Part shown: positions 11,720 through 23,381 of the stretch, piece after piece
Layout: every line of letters begins with the position of its first letter
How positions within the stretch are numbered: position 1 is the stretch's first letter
Origin: Mya arenaria
Taxonomy: Eukaryota; Mollusca; Bivalvia; Myida; Myidae
NCBI RefSeq assembly: GCF_026914265.1
Contig: NC_069133.1
Location: 27,517,272-27,581,271, forward strand
DNA: 64,000 nt
Direction of reading: 5' to 3'
Program-made: the position numbers and the translations under genes
The notes under the pieces: generated by a model
The model's database searches: none
What the model was told of the DNA's origin: nothing
What the model saw: only the letters and a program-made list of their open reading frames with translations

Positions 11720-12235
11720 TATGAACCCTTATACGTTGATATTCATCAGCCTTTGCTAATATTCATCATTCAGATTTATTTTCATGTTTAGCGCACAAAG
11801 GTATTACTGTCTTTTTTGTTAAAATTGAAAGCTGTCTATGGAAACCTTGTCGCGCGACTCAGCAGCAGCCATGGCCTAACACAAAGCTTCAGCTGTTTAA
11901 AAGGAACGCTCGAAGATGGCATTTATAGTCCTTTTTTCCTTGTATATAAATGACCTATGCAAACATTTAAGAGATCACTGTAACGCAGGCTTCTCTGTTT
12001 CAAATAAAATACCTGACATACTAACGCTAATGTTCGCTGATGACCTTGTTAGGGAAACATTGTTTAAATTTCGGTTTGGCTTCGTATGGGTAAGTCAGGA
12101 AGTTGGCAATGTAAAGACATGTATAGAAATGATCTCTGTCGCCTCAGATAGTTCAAAACACGATTGGTTTAGAAATATTAACGTATCTTCTAAATGTGTC
12201 AGAACTATACATATTTTAAATATCCCTCCTCGATG
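11720..12235 (+). mobile_element. LINE reverse transcriptase fragment after the GPCR
   Basis: An open stretch at 11916-12239 contains LFSLYINDLCKHL and MFADDLV, the conserved RT blocks around the catalytic aspartates. Upstream, 11730-11775 retains an AFANIHHSD-like remnant. The rest of the element is missing and the frame is interrupted. It is collinear with 3765-4090 and was carried along in the receptor duplication. Confidence 0.75.
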
Positions 12236-12346
12236 TTGAATACCATCTTCTTTTTACGCAAAAGCTTTGCAAAATTCAAATGTTTTAGTCACAAATCTAT
12301 TAAAAGTCGATAAACAATCTCTCATATAAGGTTTCACATTTCAAAG

Positions 12347-13010
12347 ATGGCAATGAATGTGCCGATAAGTTGCATGTAACGCCAATGGAACATAAGCCGA
12401 TAAGTTGCATGTAGCATCAATAGAACATGTACTGCATAAGTTGCACAGTATCAATGGAATATTTGTCGATACGTTGCATGTAACGCCAATGAAACATGTG
12501 CCGATAAGTTGCATGTAGCGTCAATTGAACATGTGCCGATAAGTTGCATGTAGCGTCAATGGAGTATGTGCCGAAAAGTTGCATGTAGCGTCAATGGAGC
12601 ATGTGTCGACAAGTTGCATGTAGCGTCAATGGAGCATGTGCCGACAAGTTGCATGTAGCGTCAATGGAGCATGTGCCGACAAGTTGCATGTAGCGTCAAT
12701 GGAGCATGTGCCGACAAGTTGCATGTAGCGTCAATGGCACATGTGCCGAGAAGTTGCATATAGCGTCAATGGAACATGTGCCGAGAAGTTGCATGTAGCG
12801 TCAATGGAACATGTGTCGAGAAGTTGCATGTAGCGTCAATGGAACATGTTCCGAGAAGTTGCATGTAGCGTCAATGGAACATGTGCCGAGAAGTTGCATG
12901 TAGCGTCAATGGAACATGTGCCGAGAGGTTGCATGTAGCGTCAATGGAACATGTGCCAAGAAGTTGCATGTAGCGGCAATGGAACATGTGCCGATAAGTT
13001 GCATAGCGGC
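12347..13010. repeat. 35-bp minisatellite, about 19 units
   Basis: The unit reads GTTGCATGTAGCGTCAATGG followed by AGCATGTGCCGAC and AA, repeating every 35 bp from about 12347 to 13010. Central units are nearly identical and outer ones more diverged, as expected for an array growing from its middle. Two central sub-variants form blocks (GGAGCATGTGCCGAC, then GGAACATGTGCCGAG), showing stepwise expansion. No spacers of unique sequence, so this is not a CRISPR. Confidence 0.95.
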
Positions 13011-14040
13011 ATAGCTATTGTCTAGTCGTTGCAAATCATGTTTGTATCCCATGTATTTGTTTTAAGAAAACATGTTTGTTCTGAGTACATCGACAGTAAA
13101 GCTGATATTAAATTGTCTCCTAGTAACTTTTTCTTATACAGTAATGAACCCCATCCCATAGATTCTGAACGATATTATTCCTTAGTTGACTGTTGTTGTC
13201 ATACACTCGAATTAGCGTGAGCTGTTAATAGAACATGTTGAGTGTTAAAACTAAGATTCGAAAAGCTTGTACCTTTCAGCAAATGTTGATTTTGCTCAAA
13301 TATCGTCTTTGAAGACCACCATTTTTATTAGCGTTAATATCGCTAATGGTCGCTTATGTACGGCTTTTTGTTGTTGCGTTATTGGTGGATTTACATAATT
13401 ACGTGATTTTATCACTATATTGTCAAAATATCCACACTTTTGTAAACGTCTTGGTGGCATAGAGATGAAGGCTTCAGTTTTCTTTTTTTCTTTACTTTAC
13501 CGGAGTAGGTCTGCACCCAACTTTAACCAAAGTACTTTTAAATACTATTATTGTATGATTATCAGCAATATCGATACCATAGAGTAAAAAAAAGATAAGA
13601 TGAGTGTTTTCAGATTCATTTTTGTGAAAACTAAATTTTTGTCCAAGCTCATGAGCGAGTACCTTTAAACCCCATATAAGGTTTCGCAAAATTAAAAAGG
13701 AATTGGAATGCGAATTATTCGTTTATCGATAATATGTTCAAGTGAGTGAATACCAACTGCTATAATCGCTACAGTAGTAGATGCTATATATTTAGTAAGA
13801 TTGCAATTACGTACTACTGAAAAATTGGGATTGTGGCCATTAAAAAAGACGACTTAAAATGTCTCATATAAGGTTTCGCATTTCATAGATGACAACGAAT
13901 TAATACCCATTCGTCTATTGATGTCATTTCCAAATGAGTTAATTCCAACAGCGCTAAGCGTTTCATTAGTAGGTGTTATTTATAGTGTTAAATTGTAATT
14001 ACGGAATAATCAGGATTGAATCCATTAACGGATTTAATTT
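13011..14040. other. No supported feature
   Basis: Short frames only, none with motifs. CTCATATAAGGTTTCRCATTTCA-like phrases recur near 12325, 13670 and 13865, hinting at a very old dispersed or tandem repeat, too diverged to delimit. Confidence 0.5.
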
Positions 14041-14400
14041 ATTTAGTGACACTATAATTCAAAACCAATACATTCAACTGTATAACAAATATCAGTATTG
14101 ATTGATACACCCTCAACTAACTACTAAATAATGCACTTATGGAAAATATTAATTACTATTAAAATTATTAACAGTGTATTTAATAGCCGACAAGGCAAGA
14201 ATATTGAGTGATTGGTGAGTGCTAACAGATTTACTATGGTCTTATAAGGTAGCAGTACCATGTTTTCTGCACATTCCTTTTCAATAAAACTCGGTATCCT
14301 TCATAAGCATCTTTGTTTTTGACATTTGTTTATATTTTTAGTTGATTTAAACAATCGTTTTTAATGTGTTAAATCTTATTTAGGAGTAATATTGCCTTTT
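14041..14400 (+). mobile_element. MITE family M3, diverged copy
   Basis: Shares with 57464-57822 the blocks TTAGTGACACT, GATTGGTGAGTGCTAA, TAAGGTAG, TACCATGTTTTCTG and CTCGGTATCCTTCATAAG in the same order. The right end is decayed. Non-coding. Confidence 0.65.
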
Positions 14401-16480
14401 TATAGCCTTTCAGGCTGAAGAAAAAGGTTTTCATAGTGTTCACTGACTTCCTTTGATATTTAATAATCGTGACATCGATTGCAAGGTCTGACTACTTATT
14501 TCATATCAATGTTACCGATTAACAAATGGCGTTTTCTTTGTTTCCTATTATCAATATGATCACTTGGCACTTTGTGGTATTGTAAATGAATAATATCAAC
14601 TTATTAAGGTTATGAGGTAATGAAGGCCATTTTCAGAATTTGTTTTAATAATACCACCGTGTCATTGGTAAATATTGAACATTCGGAAATATATTTCATT
14701 TTTAAAGTCCCTGTTGTAATCGTCAACGTCAATGTATAGTATGTAGAAAATAGAGGTGCTGCATTGGCCGTGTCAAGTTCATTGCCATTACTTTTACCAG
14801 CCGAACGGTGTTACCAGATAATTGAACGCAACAAGAGTATTTTTCAAAAGCATGTTGTAAGAAATGAAATGTATATACTAACCTCAGTTACGACTGAGAG
14901 ATCCATGCAGGTTTTTTGGCGTCAAAAACAGATTCTTGAGTCATTTTTCATTGCAAAATACCATGAAGTATAAACGATGTCATACGAAAACTAACCTGCA
15001 AACTGCCAAGGGAAAAATGTCGTTACATCGCGCCATCGACGTAAGATATATATCTATAAAAACATTTCTTAACAAATTAAAAAGTGCTGAATATTTTACA
15101 GACTGTATAGCTTTAAAATGTCAAGCCAAAACGTCCTTGCAATTTTGATCATCCTTTTGGTGAGGGAATCTTATTTTCATCATTCAATCGTATATCTTAA
15201 ATGTATTTGAATTTTTATTCATCACAGAACTTTAATCTCCTTACTTATTTCCTAAAAGACATGCCTTTAACCATAATAAAAATCCAGGGAATCCTTTAAC
15301 ACCAATTCTAAAGATATTTAAGCGTCGGTAAACCCGTGACAATTCCATGTTAGTGGAGCTATGCCTCAATCTTGGTATAAGGTTGTAAGCGTTTTTAACT
15401 TTTAAATAATATATTTTCGAGCACTTCTGGCGTTAACTGTTCATAGTTGCCACAATGGTAGTTGCTAGAGTGTATGTGAGTCTGTCCAAGTATCCATTCG
15501 ATAACGCGTTGTAACACGAGTTCCTGGTAAAGGAATTTTCCCATGCAAGACGTACTGGACGATAGATATCGCGGTTCATTTGAGTTTCGTCTTCCATAAA
15601 TCCTTTGATTAATGATAATTTTTCTAGATATCTACAGAATATTTCGTTTTATATGTATGCGATGTTATTTTTTCGCTTGTTATTATTAAACTGCATGTCT
15701 TATCATTTTAAAATCACTTAAACGATATTCTTTTATGAGAAAACACCGTGGTTTATTTGAGCATTTCCTTTCATTTAATCCTTTGATTAGTGTACAGCTC
15801 CTTGAACAATGGACCGTCTCATTTGCGACATATGTTTTCAAATATTGTTGTTTATAAGCTTACGGGAGATACTGCACGACATCTAGTGGTATGATAGCCC
15901 TGTTACTCTGGCGCCAAACGGGTAAAGGTTTCTGTGTTTTCCACAAAAGAGGTGTTTTTTCTGTTGCTTCGGTGAGTATACGAAGTCTGTAAGTTCGAGT
16001 TCATATTGGTATTGTACGTTGACAATGTTGAACATTACTTCTGTTTTATCACATGTCGGTGTCCTGCTTCATGTCATCTAACCACAGTATAAGCGAAGCT
16101 CGCAAATCGTAACGGTGTATGTTGTTTGTTTTTTAGTAAGAAAGATAGAAGTAAGGAAAACATGTTCTAAAGTGTGAAGGGAATTCATACAAAAACTCCG
16201 CATCGAAACGTTGATCGGTCCATAATAGTCCTAGAACGATGTGAACAAACCGCAAGTTTTTTGGTTCAAAATTCATTGACTAGACCGGTCCACTTGCATC
16301 ACAAATGTAATTGTTATTACTTTCAAGGCGAGCTATTGTGATCGCCGTATGCTCGGTGTCCAGCATCCGTCGTTCGGCGCCAGACGTTACAAATATTCGT
16401 GTCTGAAACCATAACTCACTTACACTTGATGTTTGGTATACGGGCTCATGTAGTGGCGGTTTTCCAAGATTGTTCAAATT
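14401..16480. other. No supported feature
   Basis: Two kilobases with only short frames (longest about 70 codons at 14764-15148) showing no motif, no biased composition and no partner in this window. I see no structural RNA or termini. Confidence 0.5.
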
Positions 16481-16484
16481 ATGT

Positions 16485-16790
16485 CCCGGTGTCAAAGCTG
16501 GCCCCATCCCGGGGCCCAGGGTTTTGTATAAACTTATAAAGTAAACACTTTGGAAATATTTTTTCCTGAAACCGCAATGCGCAGACCCATGATATTTGTT
16601 ATGTAGCCCCATGCATGGACCCATTGCAAAAAAATGTTAAAATAATGTCATAGGGTTAAAGCTGGCCCTGCATTTGGGGGCAGGATTATCTATGGACTTA
16701 TATAGTAAACTGTTAAAATCTCCCTTGAAACCACAAGTACAAGACCCTTTATATTTGGTACGTTGCCGCATGTAGGGGTTAGTTACTCCC
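16485..16790 (+). repeat. Two-copy tandem repeat, about 160-bp unit
   Basis: AAGCTGGCCC occurs at 16495 and 16659, each followed by a G-rich block, a TATGGACTTATA-like block, an ACCRCAA block, an AGACCC block, a TATTTGKTA block and a GTAGGGG/GCATGGACC block. The 114-residue - strand frame at 16280-16624 runs through the first copy and is a by-product. Confidence 0.6.
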
Positions 16791-17560
16791 TACATCCATA
16801 GAAACCAATTACTTCATGAGCAACCAATGACCTCCTAATGAACCAATGACATCATAACCAGCCACCTACTTACTTAGCAATCTATGAAGTCCTTGCCAAC
16901 CATTGACTTACTTCGCGACTATTTACTTCTTTAGCAGATATGACCTCTCTAGTAACAATTGACTTTCTTTGCAACCAATTTTTTTCTTAAGCAACTATAT
17001 ACAGCCTTAACAACCAATTACTTCCTTGGCAACCGATAACTAACACAGCAACCAATAACTTTCTTAACAACTAATGGCAACCTAAGGAACCAGTGAATAC
17101 CTCAACAATCAGATAATTCCCGAGCAGCCGTGTACTTTCTTAGAAACCAATGATCGTCTTAGTAACCAATGACTTTTTAAGCATCCGATGACTTTCTTAG
17201 CAACCAATGATTACTTCAGCTACTACCTTCATTGACAGCAACCAATGACTTTATTTTCTATCAATAACTTACTTTGCAACCATTAGGTACATAAACACCA
17301 ATAACTTGGAAACCACTCACTACCTTTGTCATCAATGCCTTCCTTAGTCCACTGTGACTTTCTAAGCAATCAAAGACTTTCTTCGCAACCATTTGCTATC
17401 TTAGCAACAAGATACTTCCCTAGCATTCACTTACTTCTCAAGTAATAAATGATTTCATAAGCAAACAATGTATTTCAAAGAAATCAATTACTTCCTGAGC
17501 AATCATTTACTTCTTAACAACTCCCTACATCCATAGCAACCAATTTATTTCACGCTTTTC
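16791..17560 (+). repeat. Degenerate short tandem repeat (AGCAACCAATGACTTCCT-like)
   Basis: A phrase of roughly 18-21 bp, AGCAACCAATGACTTCCTT with many variants, recurs throughout. A second block at 18131-18395 has the same phrase; both flank element E copy 1, implying that element E inserted into one array. Non-coding. Confidence 0.7.
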
Positions 17561-18130
17561 GATGAAATATGCAGTTTTATCAGTGAAATAACAACAGTGA
17601 AAATATCAATTTGATATTTACACTTCAAAATAAGGAGTGAAAATATCAATTTCAGAACTACTTTTAAAATCCATTTTAGTGACTTCCCCTTGATTAAAAC
17701 AGACCACTTCACTTTTGAAACAGAAAATGTTTGCAAATAAAATATTTGGACAACGGTTAAAATAAAAGTTGTTTTGTTTTTTGGAACATGGACGCACTTA
17801 TAAAACTTCATTGATAACTGTTCATAAAATCTTTGCTCTAAAAAACGAGCGAATAATAAACTTTAAAAAAATATCAGAGAACTCTTTCTCATCAAATCGG
17901 AAATAGAAAATTGACAGCTATACTTTTGCATGAGGGGCGTCCCACAGGTAGTGGCGTAAATAAAACCCTTTTCAAAAAAGGGGGTAATTAAAAAAAAAAA
18001 CTCGGAAAATAAGCATAAAAGAAACAGAAAATTTGTTTATTTCAGTGTAAGATTGTATTTTATTCCACTCGTGATCATAGAAAAACTATTTTTTTTATGA
18101 CACTCGTGAAATAAAATAAACTGAAATAAA
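17560..18130. mobile_element. Element E, copy 1 (non-autonomous, class uncertain)
   Basis: Matches 24205-25275. Shared blocks include CAGTGAAATAACAACAGTG, AATAAGGAGTGAAAATATCA, AAAACGAGCGAATAATAA, GCATGAGGGGCG, TTCAAAAAGGGGGTAATT and CTGAAATAAACAAATATCCT. The ends contain repeated short CAGTGAAA and TTTCACTG boxes facing inwards. Copy 1 is shorter, missing about 500 bp of the interior. It interrupts the short tandem repeat, which resumes at 18131. An 88-residue - strand frame (17545-17811) is not conserved in copy 2. Confidence 0.6.
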
Positions 18131-18395
18131 CAAATATCCTCCTTAGCAATCGATGACTTCCTTACCAAATACCTTCATCCGTAGCAACTAAGGTCTTCTA
18201 TAGAGGCTGATGGCTTCCTTAGGAACGAATGTAGTTCTTAGCAACAAATGATTACGTTAGCAAATACATTCAACCAAAGCAACCAATGACTTCATTTTCA
18301 ACCAATGATTCCATAACAACCATTCACCGTCTTCCACTTTCTTTCTGAGCAACTACCTCCATTTAGAAACCAATGACCTTTTAGCAACCATTAAC
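18131..18395 (+). repeat. Degenerate short tandem repeat, continuation
   Basis: Continuation of the AGCAACCAATGACTTCC-like array of 16791-17560 after element E copy 1. Confidence 0.65.
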
Positions 18396-18545
18396 ATTCA
18401 TAGCAACGGTCGGTTTCCATTGCTCTCACATTTTATATGATTGTGTCCCTCAGAAATACAAATACAATTAGCTGACAACGTCTTGACTTCCCTAGAAATG
18501 ATATAGATTTCTCTTTACAAGGACGGACCCCCTTCTACCTACACT
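18396..18545. repeat. Dispersed repeat DR-A, copy 2 (partial)
   Basis: Contains CATAGCAACGGTCGG, GCTGACAACGTCTTGACTTCC and GATTTCTCTTTACAAGGAC as in the copies at 121-400 and 35415-35660, then runs directly into the 71-bp repeat. Confidence 0.6.
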
Positions 18546-19070
18546 TGCATTCATTGACATTCAGTCTAACAATACGAGCAAGCTTTTCCCACTGTCGACA
18601 ATGTACTTAAAGGCCTAGTTTAAGCCTTCTATAAGTGATCCCCCAAAAAACAACGACAAAAAAACTTGTATTTGTACACAACCTCTGTTTATTGATCTTA
18701 ATCTAATTGCCTAATTGTCTTATCTGATCTCCTATCTGAGTATCCTGCTGTGCAGTTTGGGATGGTTTATAATAGAAATGGACCCTAAATGGCCTTGAGC
18801 CAATACTCGAATACACAGGAAATTGGTCCCTACTGTGACACCAGTGCAATAAGCAGGAATTGCACAGCAGGGGATTATCATGCCAAACATTCCTTAAATT
18901 AGGCCTTAAAACCTATTGCTGTAATTGACTCCCAGTCCAATAAGACAACCCGCCTTTCCAACTGTGGACGATGTACTTGAAACGTATTGCTGTAATTGAC
19001 TCCCAGTCCAATAAAACATACCGCCTTTCCTACTGTCGACGATGTACTTGAAACGTATCGCTGTAATTGA
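18546..19070. repeat. 71-bp tandem repeat, left portion of a split array
   Basis: Units show CTGTCGACGATGTACTTGAA, CGTATTGCTGTAATTGAC, TCCCAGTCCAATAAAAC and CCGCCTTTCC. The CTG starts at 18962 and 19033 give the 71-bp period. A MITE (18611-18905) sits inside an early unit, and at 19065 the array is cut by the 3-kb element, continuing at 22060. Confidence 0.85.
18611..18905. mobile_element. MITE family M1 with TTAA duplication, copy 1
   Basis: About 295 bp with terminal inverted repeats AGGCCTAGTTTAAG at the left and its near-complement at the right, flanked by TTAA at 18607-18610 and 18906-18909. The interrupted 71-bp unit can be read across the insertion (GTAC before, AACCTATTGC after, against GTACTTGAAACGTATTGC in a full unit), so the original target is visible. 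TTAA duplication is typical of piggyBac-like elements and some other superfamilies. Non-coding. Confidence 0.85.
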
Positions 19071-19799
19071 CCTTACGACAGCGGCTTCTAAGCCACGCCC
19101 CCTGATATCAAGGGAGCGAACTCTGTCTATGTCCGTCAAACAAACGAAGAAGTTATGGCGTCTCGCGTCGTTTCGCTTTCCGATATTCCTGACAAATTAT
19201 CATAAATGTGACATTACAATGCGAAAAAAATATAAGTCAAAGGAATTTGTAACTGGCTGCTACATCGGAAGGCTCGATATATCTTTAGAAAATGACGATA
19301 TCTAACATTTACGGGGTGAAATCTATCCAAGTCAGAGAAAATCGGATATCCGCCATGTTGTCAATATTGACATCGATACAAAGGAAAAGCGTGTGTGTGA
19401 CGCATACTGTAAATGCAAACAAGGGTAAGTTTAACTTTTAATAACACCGGTCCTTCTTACAGTATTGTTGAAACAAAGATTAAATCATCGCACAATATGA
19501 GTAAATCATAAACGGCCCGAATGGGGAACCCGGAAGTGACATTAAATAACAGTTACATGCCAGCTATACAGTATAACCTTGTATTCTATAGTATGAGCAG
19601 AAATGGTTTATTGGGGTTATGCATAAAAAGTTTCAGTTCTAAGCGATTGAACACTCTCCCTTATGAATAATAATGTAATAGTTGACAAGTGACAATCGTT
19701 GGTGATACCAATCTGTAACTTTTGCATTGCTCAGACATTCACATGCTTTGATTTTTGTTCTTACAGAAATTGTGGAACATGTTCACACACTGGCTGTAG

Positions 19800-19940
19800 A
19801 AGTAGACCTGGGAGAAAAAATGCCCCCGGTGTGCCCCCGGTGTGGGGCTCGAACTCACAACCACCAGAACACTAGCCCGGCACTCTAACCAACTAAGCTG
19901 ACCGGGCAGCTGGTTCTAACCCACACACACTACCCTCCCC
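19800..19940 (-). repeat. tRNA-like SINE head (threonine-like anticodon AGT)
   Basis: On the - strand, CCCGGTCAGCTTAGTTGG and TTAGAG form an A box, and GAGTTCGAGCCCC a B box. A rough cloverleaf folds with the anticodon loop CTAGTGT, but the acceptor and T stems contain mismatches. A repeated GTGCCCCCGG follows, then unrelated sequence. I read it as a decayed tRNA-derived SINE head and not a working tRNA gene. Confidence 0.5.
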
Positions 19941-20706
19941 CCATTTACCGGTTAAGGCTGGTGGAGGGTCTCCTGCTATTTACCGTTGACACCATTAAAG
20001 TATTCTGATTGATGGAGATAAGGAAGTCCCCTTATTATTGTCTTCAACAAGCCTACCGCAACAGGGGACCTAGCATAAGACCGGAAACCGCCCCCCCCAC
20101 ACACACACGATATTTGCCAGTCCAGGCAATGTCAACCGCAAGAGAAAACCAGTGATGACAAGTTTTACAAATAATCGGTAGGACCTATTTTAATGCTTTT
20201 TATTACATTTAGTTTTACTTTGCTGTACAAAAGTAATGGACTATTTGTCCAGAGAAAAACAACAACCACAAAACATTAGCTATTATCTTGTCAATATTTC
20301 ATTATGGTATACATGTAGAAAGCAAACATCAAAGGCAGTAGCATTTACAGCTAGTATTCAAATATTTAACAATACATGTAACTGATTTATTTTAATATTG
20401 GCATCTTTTATTTATTTCAGGAAAGTGTGGTCTTTTGAAGAGAGTTCTTGATGTTCAGCATGTTGTTTTGATGGATTCTTGGAAGGATGTACCTCTATGA
20501 TGTTAGCTTCAGTTCTGGAATATAACACCAGTTGTTGCATATTTAATATCAGATTTATTAAATACATTGTTGTTTTGCAAACATTACTTAAACTTTGATA
20601 TTTCTTTGGTATTTATGTATGATATTGTTGGTGAATATCTCTTTATTGCAATGGCAAATATATTTTAAAATATATAGCATTAGCAGAAGTTATTTTTCAC
20701 TGTTAA

Positions 20707-20887
20707 AGCTGCACTTTCACAGATTGATCACTTTGACAACTTACACAGGATTCGATTGCATTTATCATATTTTGGCTCGGAGAAGTTTGCTTTGTGATTT
20801 ATATATTAGGTCTTAATTTAAAGAATGCCAAAATAAGCCGATTCTGAGACAAAAAGTGTCAAACTAGAATTCTGTGAGAGTGCAACT
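20707..20887. mobile_element. MITE family M2 with TTAA duplication
   Basis: 181 bp bounded by TTAA at 20703-20706 and 20888-20891. Terminal inverted repeats AGCTGCACTTTCACAGA and the complement of AGTTGCACTCTCACAGA. Related pieces occur at 23382, 41486 and 53879. Non-coding. Confidence 0.8.
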
Positions 20888-22059
20888 TTAAGAATACTGT
20901 TTATCGAGTGTGCATGTGATCCGGACTCTGAACATTGGATGAACTATCATTAAATATTGTAGATTTACGTAAATGGCCCAAAATATAAGAATAACAATGA
21001 AAATATATACATGTTTGACTTGTTCTTTATTCATAATAAGTCTAAGTCTTTACAGCACATGTTTGGCAGAATCAAGTTCTTATGAACATAATAATTGATT
21101 TAAATGTACAATGAAATAAATTGTTTTATACAGAAAAAAATACCTTAACGATTCAGACCGATCTGTTCTCGTTTTGTTTTGGTGGCTCAAATATTTATCT
21201 GAGTTTTGGAGGAGGCCTAGCTGGTGTGAGCTGGTCAAATACAGTAGCTGCTTGAGGGTCAGGGTTTTCTTGATTGGATTTCCCGTCGACAAAGTGCTGA
21301 TATGAAAATAAGAAATCTATGAAATGTGTCGGAATGACAGCTACAAAAGCCATTGTTTACATAGGAACCATACGAGCAGATGAGATTCGGAAGCATGCGA
21401 TGGTTCGGACAAAAATTTAGTTGTACGATATTTCCTGATTTACTTTGAAAGCAAAGCAGTTTATAAAAACTACATAACGGTATCAACAAAAATACCTCTA
21501 TCTTGAATGAAATCAATCGTGTCCATGTTGAACCTGATATTAAATGGCCATTAATGCCGATTTGACAACACAACCCAAAACATAAATGTACGATGTTTAT
21601 AGTTTAAAAATAGTAACACTTATTTAGGTCATGCACGGACAATTTCAGTATTAAATTTTGAGTGGATTGAAATAAGTAGTTTTGTTCAAAAAAAATACTT
21701 TTGTACAGACGTATAGATGTTTCGCCTTTGAACGATCTTTCAAAATTTCCAAGTTCAGCTGTTGATGAGGTCTTCCACAGAGTCTGATTCAGCACTTGCA
21801 TTTTTCTAAATAACTCGCTGGTTTCGAATACGGAACGAATTGGAAGCCATCTTTAGTCGGCCTGGCTACCTTGTATCCGAATTACAAGTGCCATGACAAC
21901 ACCTTTTTACCATAATACTTAAAAAGGCGAGGAATTGCCAGCGCATGTATATGACGGACTCTGGTCAGTTTGACGGACAAAATGGCGGATAGCAACACGG
22001 CTTATCAGTCCTACATTCTGATTGGCTGATAGGACCTGTCAATCAAATCCTGTCGTAAG

Positions 22060-22262
22060 GTCAATTGACTCCCAGTCCAAAAAAACAAGCCGCCTTTCCC
22101 ACTGTCGATAATGTACTTGAAACGTATTGCTGTAATTGACTCCCAGTCCAAAACAACAACCCGCCTTTCCAACTGTCGACGATGTACTTGAAACGCATAG
22201 CTGTAATTGACTCCCAGTCCAATAAAACGACCCGCCTTCCCGTTGTCGACAATTTATTTGAT
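22060..22262. repeat. 71-bp tandem repeat, right portion of a split array
   Basis: Three units with the 71-bp period (CTGTCGAYRATGTACTTGA starting near 22102 and 22173), continuing the array interrupted at 19065. Open - strand frames of 92-97 codons here arise because the unit has few stops. Confidence 0.85.
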
Positions 22263-23381
22263 CTCCAAGAAACGAACCCGGCCGAGGAATTAAGTGATTT
22301 ATTAATTGCACTCGCATTTTTGGCGTCGTATATAATTGTATAATATATACTCATGGATTAAGGCACAACCTGGATTATTTATAAAGAGAGAGGAATAAAA
22401 AATAAACATCACAAATAATAACGGTAAAAAAACCCAAAGTCTGGTCTTAAAGTAAGGGTAGGGGGGGAAACGGCAAACAAACAAGTTTATTAAGACTTAT
22501 AAAACTTTATGTCATTATGCCATTGTCGGCGCTGAAAGAAAACTCCTGTATCTCCTGCGTATCTTAATAAATGAAACCAGAGCTGTAGATGTGCCTAAGA
22601 ATGATAGATGGTATGATATTGAGACCCAATTACCAGACAGACGTAAACCGTGTAATATGTTTGATCTAAAAGTAATGTAGTTCTTGCTAATTACCTCACG
22701 CAAACAACTCATTTAGGTATTTAGGCATTTAATTCCAGACAACTGTATTTATACGTATATTATATACCACACCGTTGTCAACTGGTCACGTTACCTTAAA
22801 ATAAACATGTCCGTTTTAACATTTTCGGTCTCGCCGCGATTTTTGTATTATTATATAGACAGTAATGTTTTATAAAAAGAATGAAAAAAAGGGAAAAAAA
22901 GTTCTTCTTGCCCCTTGCCTCCAGTTTTGGCTAACACTAGTATTTTTATTAACCGGGAAACACATACGTTATCAAATTATGGAGTTCGAAATGCAGGGGA
23001 GTATTCAAAAAGAATCGGTTCACTTTTTTTTTTCTCTAGAGAGTTTTGAAAATAAGCTCAATTCAAAACTAATGTTTTATGTTCACATACGCGTTTTCAA
23101 ATATATCTGGATAGATAGAAACATCCCTCGGTAGCACACTATACATCCAAATGAGACATTTTTTTGTAAATAATGATCAGTTTAACATTGTCAACGACCC
23201 TTGAAGAATATTCTGATTTTAAGCATCAAAAGTAATGTAGTTACATTCCTTGATTCGTTACATCGTTCTTCAAATTCCGCCAAGTTATAATTTTGGCCAA
23301 GGATTGCATCATTAAAGCCTTATTACTAGATAGCAAGGCCAAATTGTTTTGAGGCGCTTCTCAAACATTATATAAGACTTT
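22263..23381. other. No supported feature
   Basis: AT-rich sequence; an 89-codon + frame at 22865-23134 has no recognisable motif. No repeat partner in the window was seen. Confidence 0.5.

Larger units (their letters stand above)
8805..12048. repeat. Segmental duplication, copy 2 (intact GPCR plus LINE fragment)
   Basis: Partner of 700-4085 in direct orientation, 4.7 kb away. The order of conserved blocks is identical. This copy keeps the full-length receptor. The upstream stretch at 9960-10210 is well conserved between copies, but the differences do not favour silent positions, so it is not treated as coding. Confidence 0.85.
19065..22066. mobile_element. 3-kb DNA transposon-like element inside the 71-bp array
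   Basis: The left end at 19065 and right end at 22066 are a perfect 17-bp inverted repeat, AATTGACCTTACGACAG. The element sits within the GTAATTGACTCCC part of a 71-bp unit, leaving AATT (up to AATTGA) repeated on both sides as the likely target duplication. Near the ends are short peptides starting MASRVVSLSDIPDKLS (+ strand, 19154) and MASNSFRIRNQRVI (- strand, about 21851), each closed by a stop. They may be remnants of first coding exons. No transposase domain could be recognised. It contains a tRNA-like element and an M2 MITE. The superfamily is unknown. Confidence 0.65.

Noticed and set aside
12347-13010. Regularly spaced repeats resembling a CRISPR array
   Set aside because: The 35-bp units are directly adjacent with no unique spacers, and the genome is eukaryotic.
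16280-16624. 114-codon frame on the - strand
   Set aside because: It overlaps a two-copy tandem repeat and shows no conserved motif.
19800-19940. tRNA-Thr-like gene
   Set aside because: Mismatches in acceptor and T stems and continuation into repeat-like sequence favour a SINE head.
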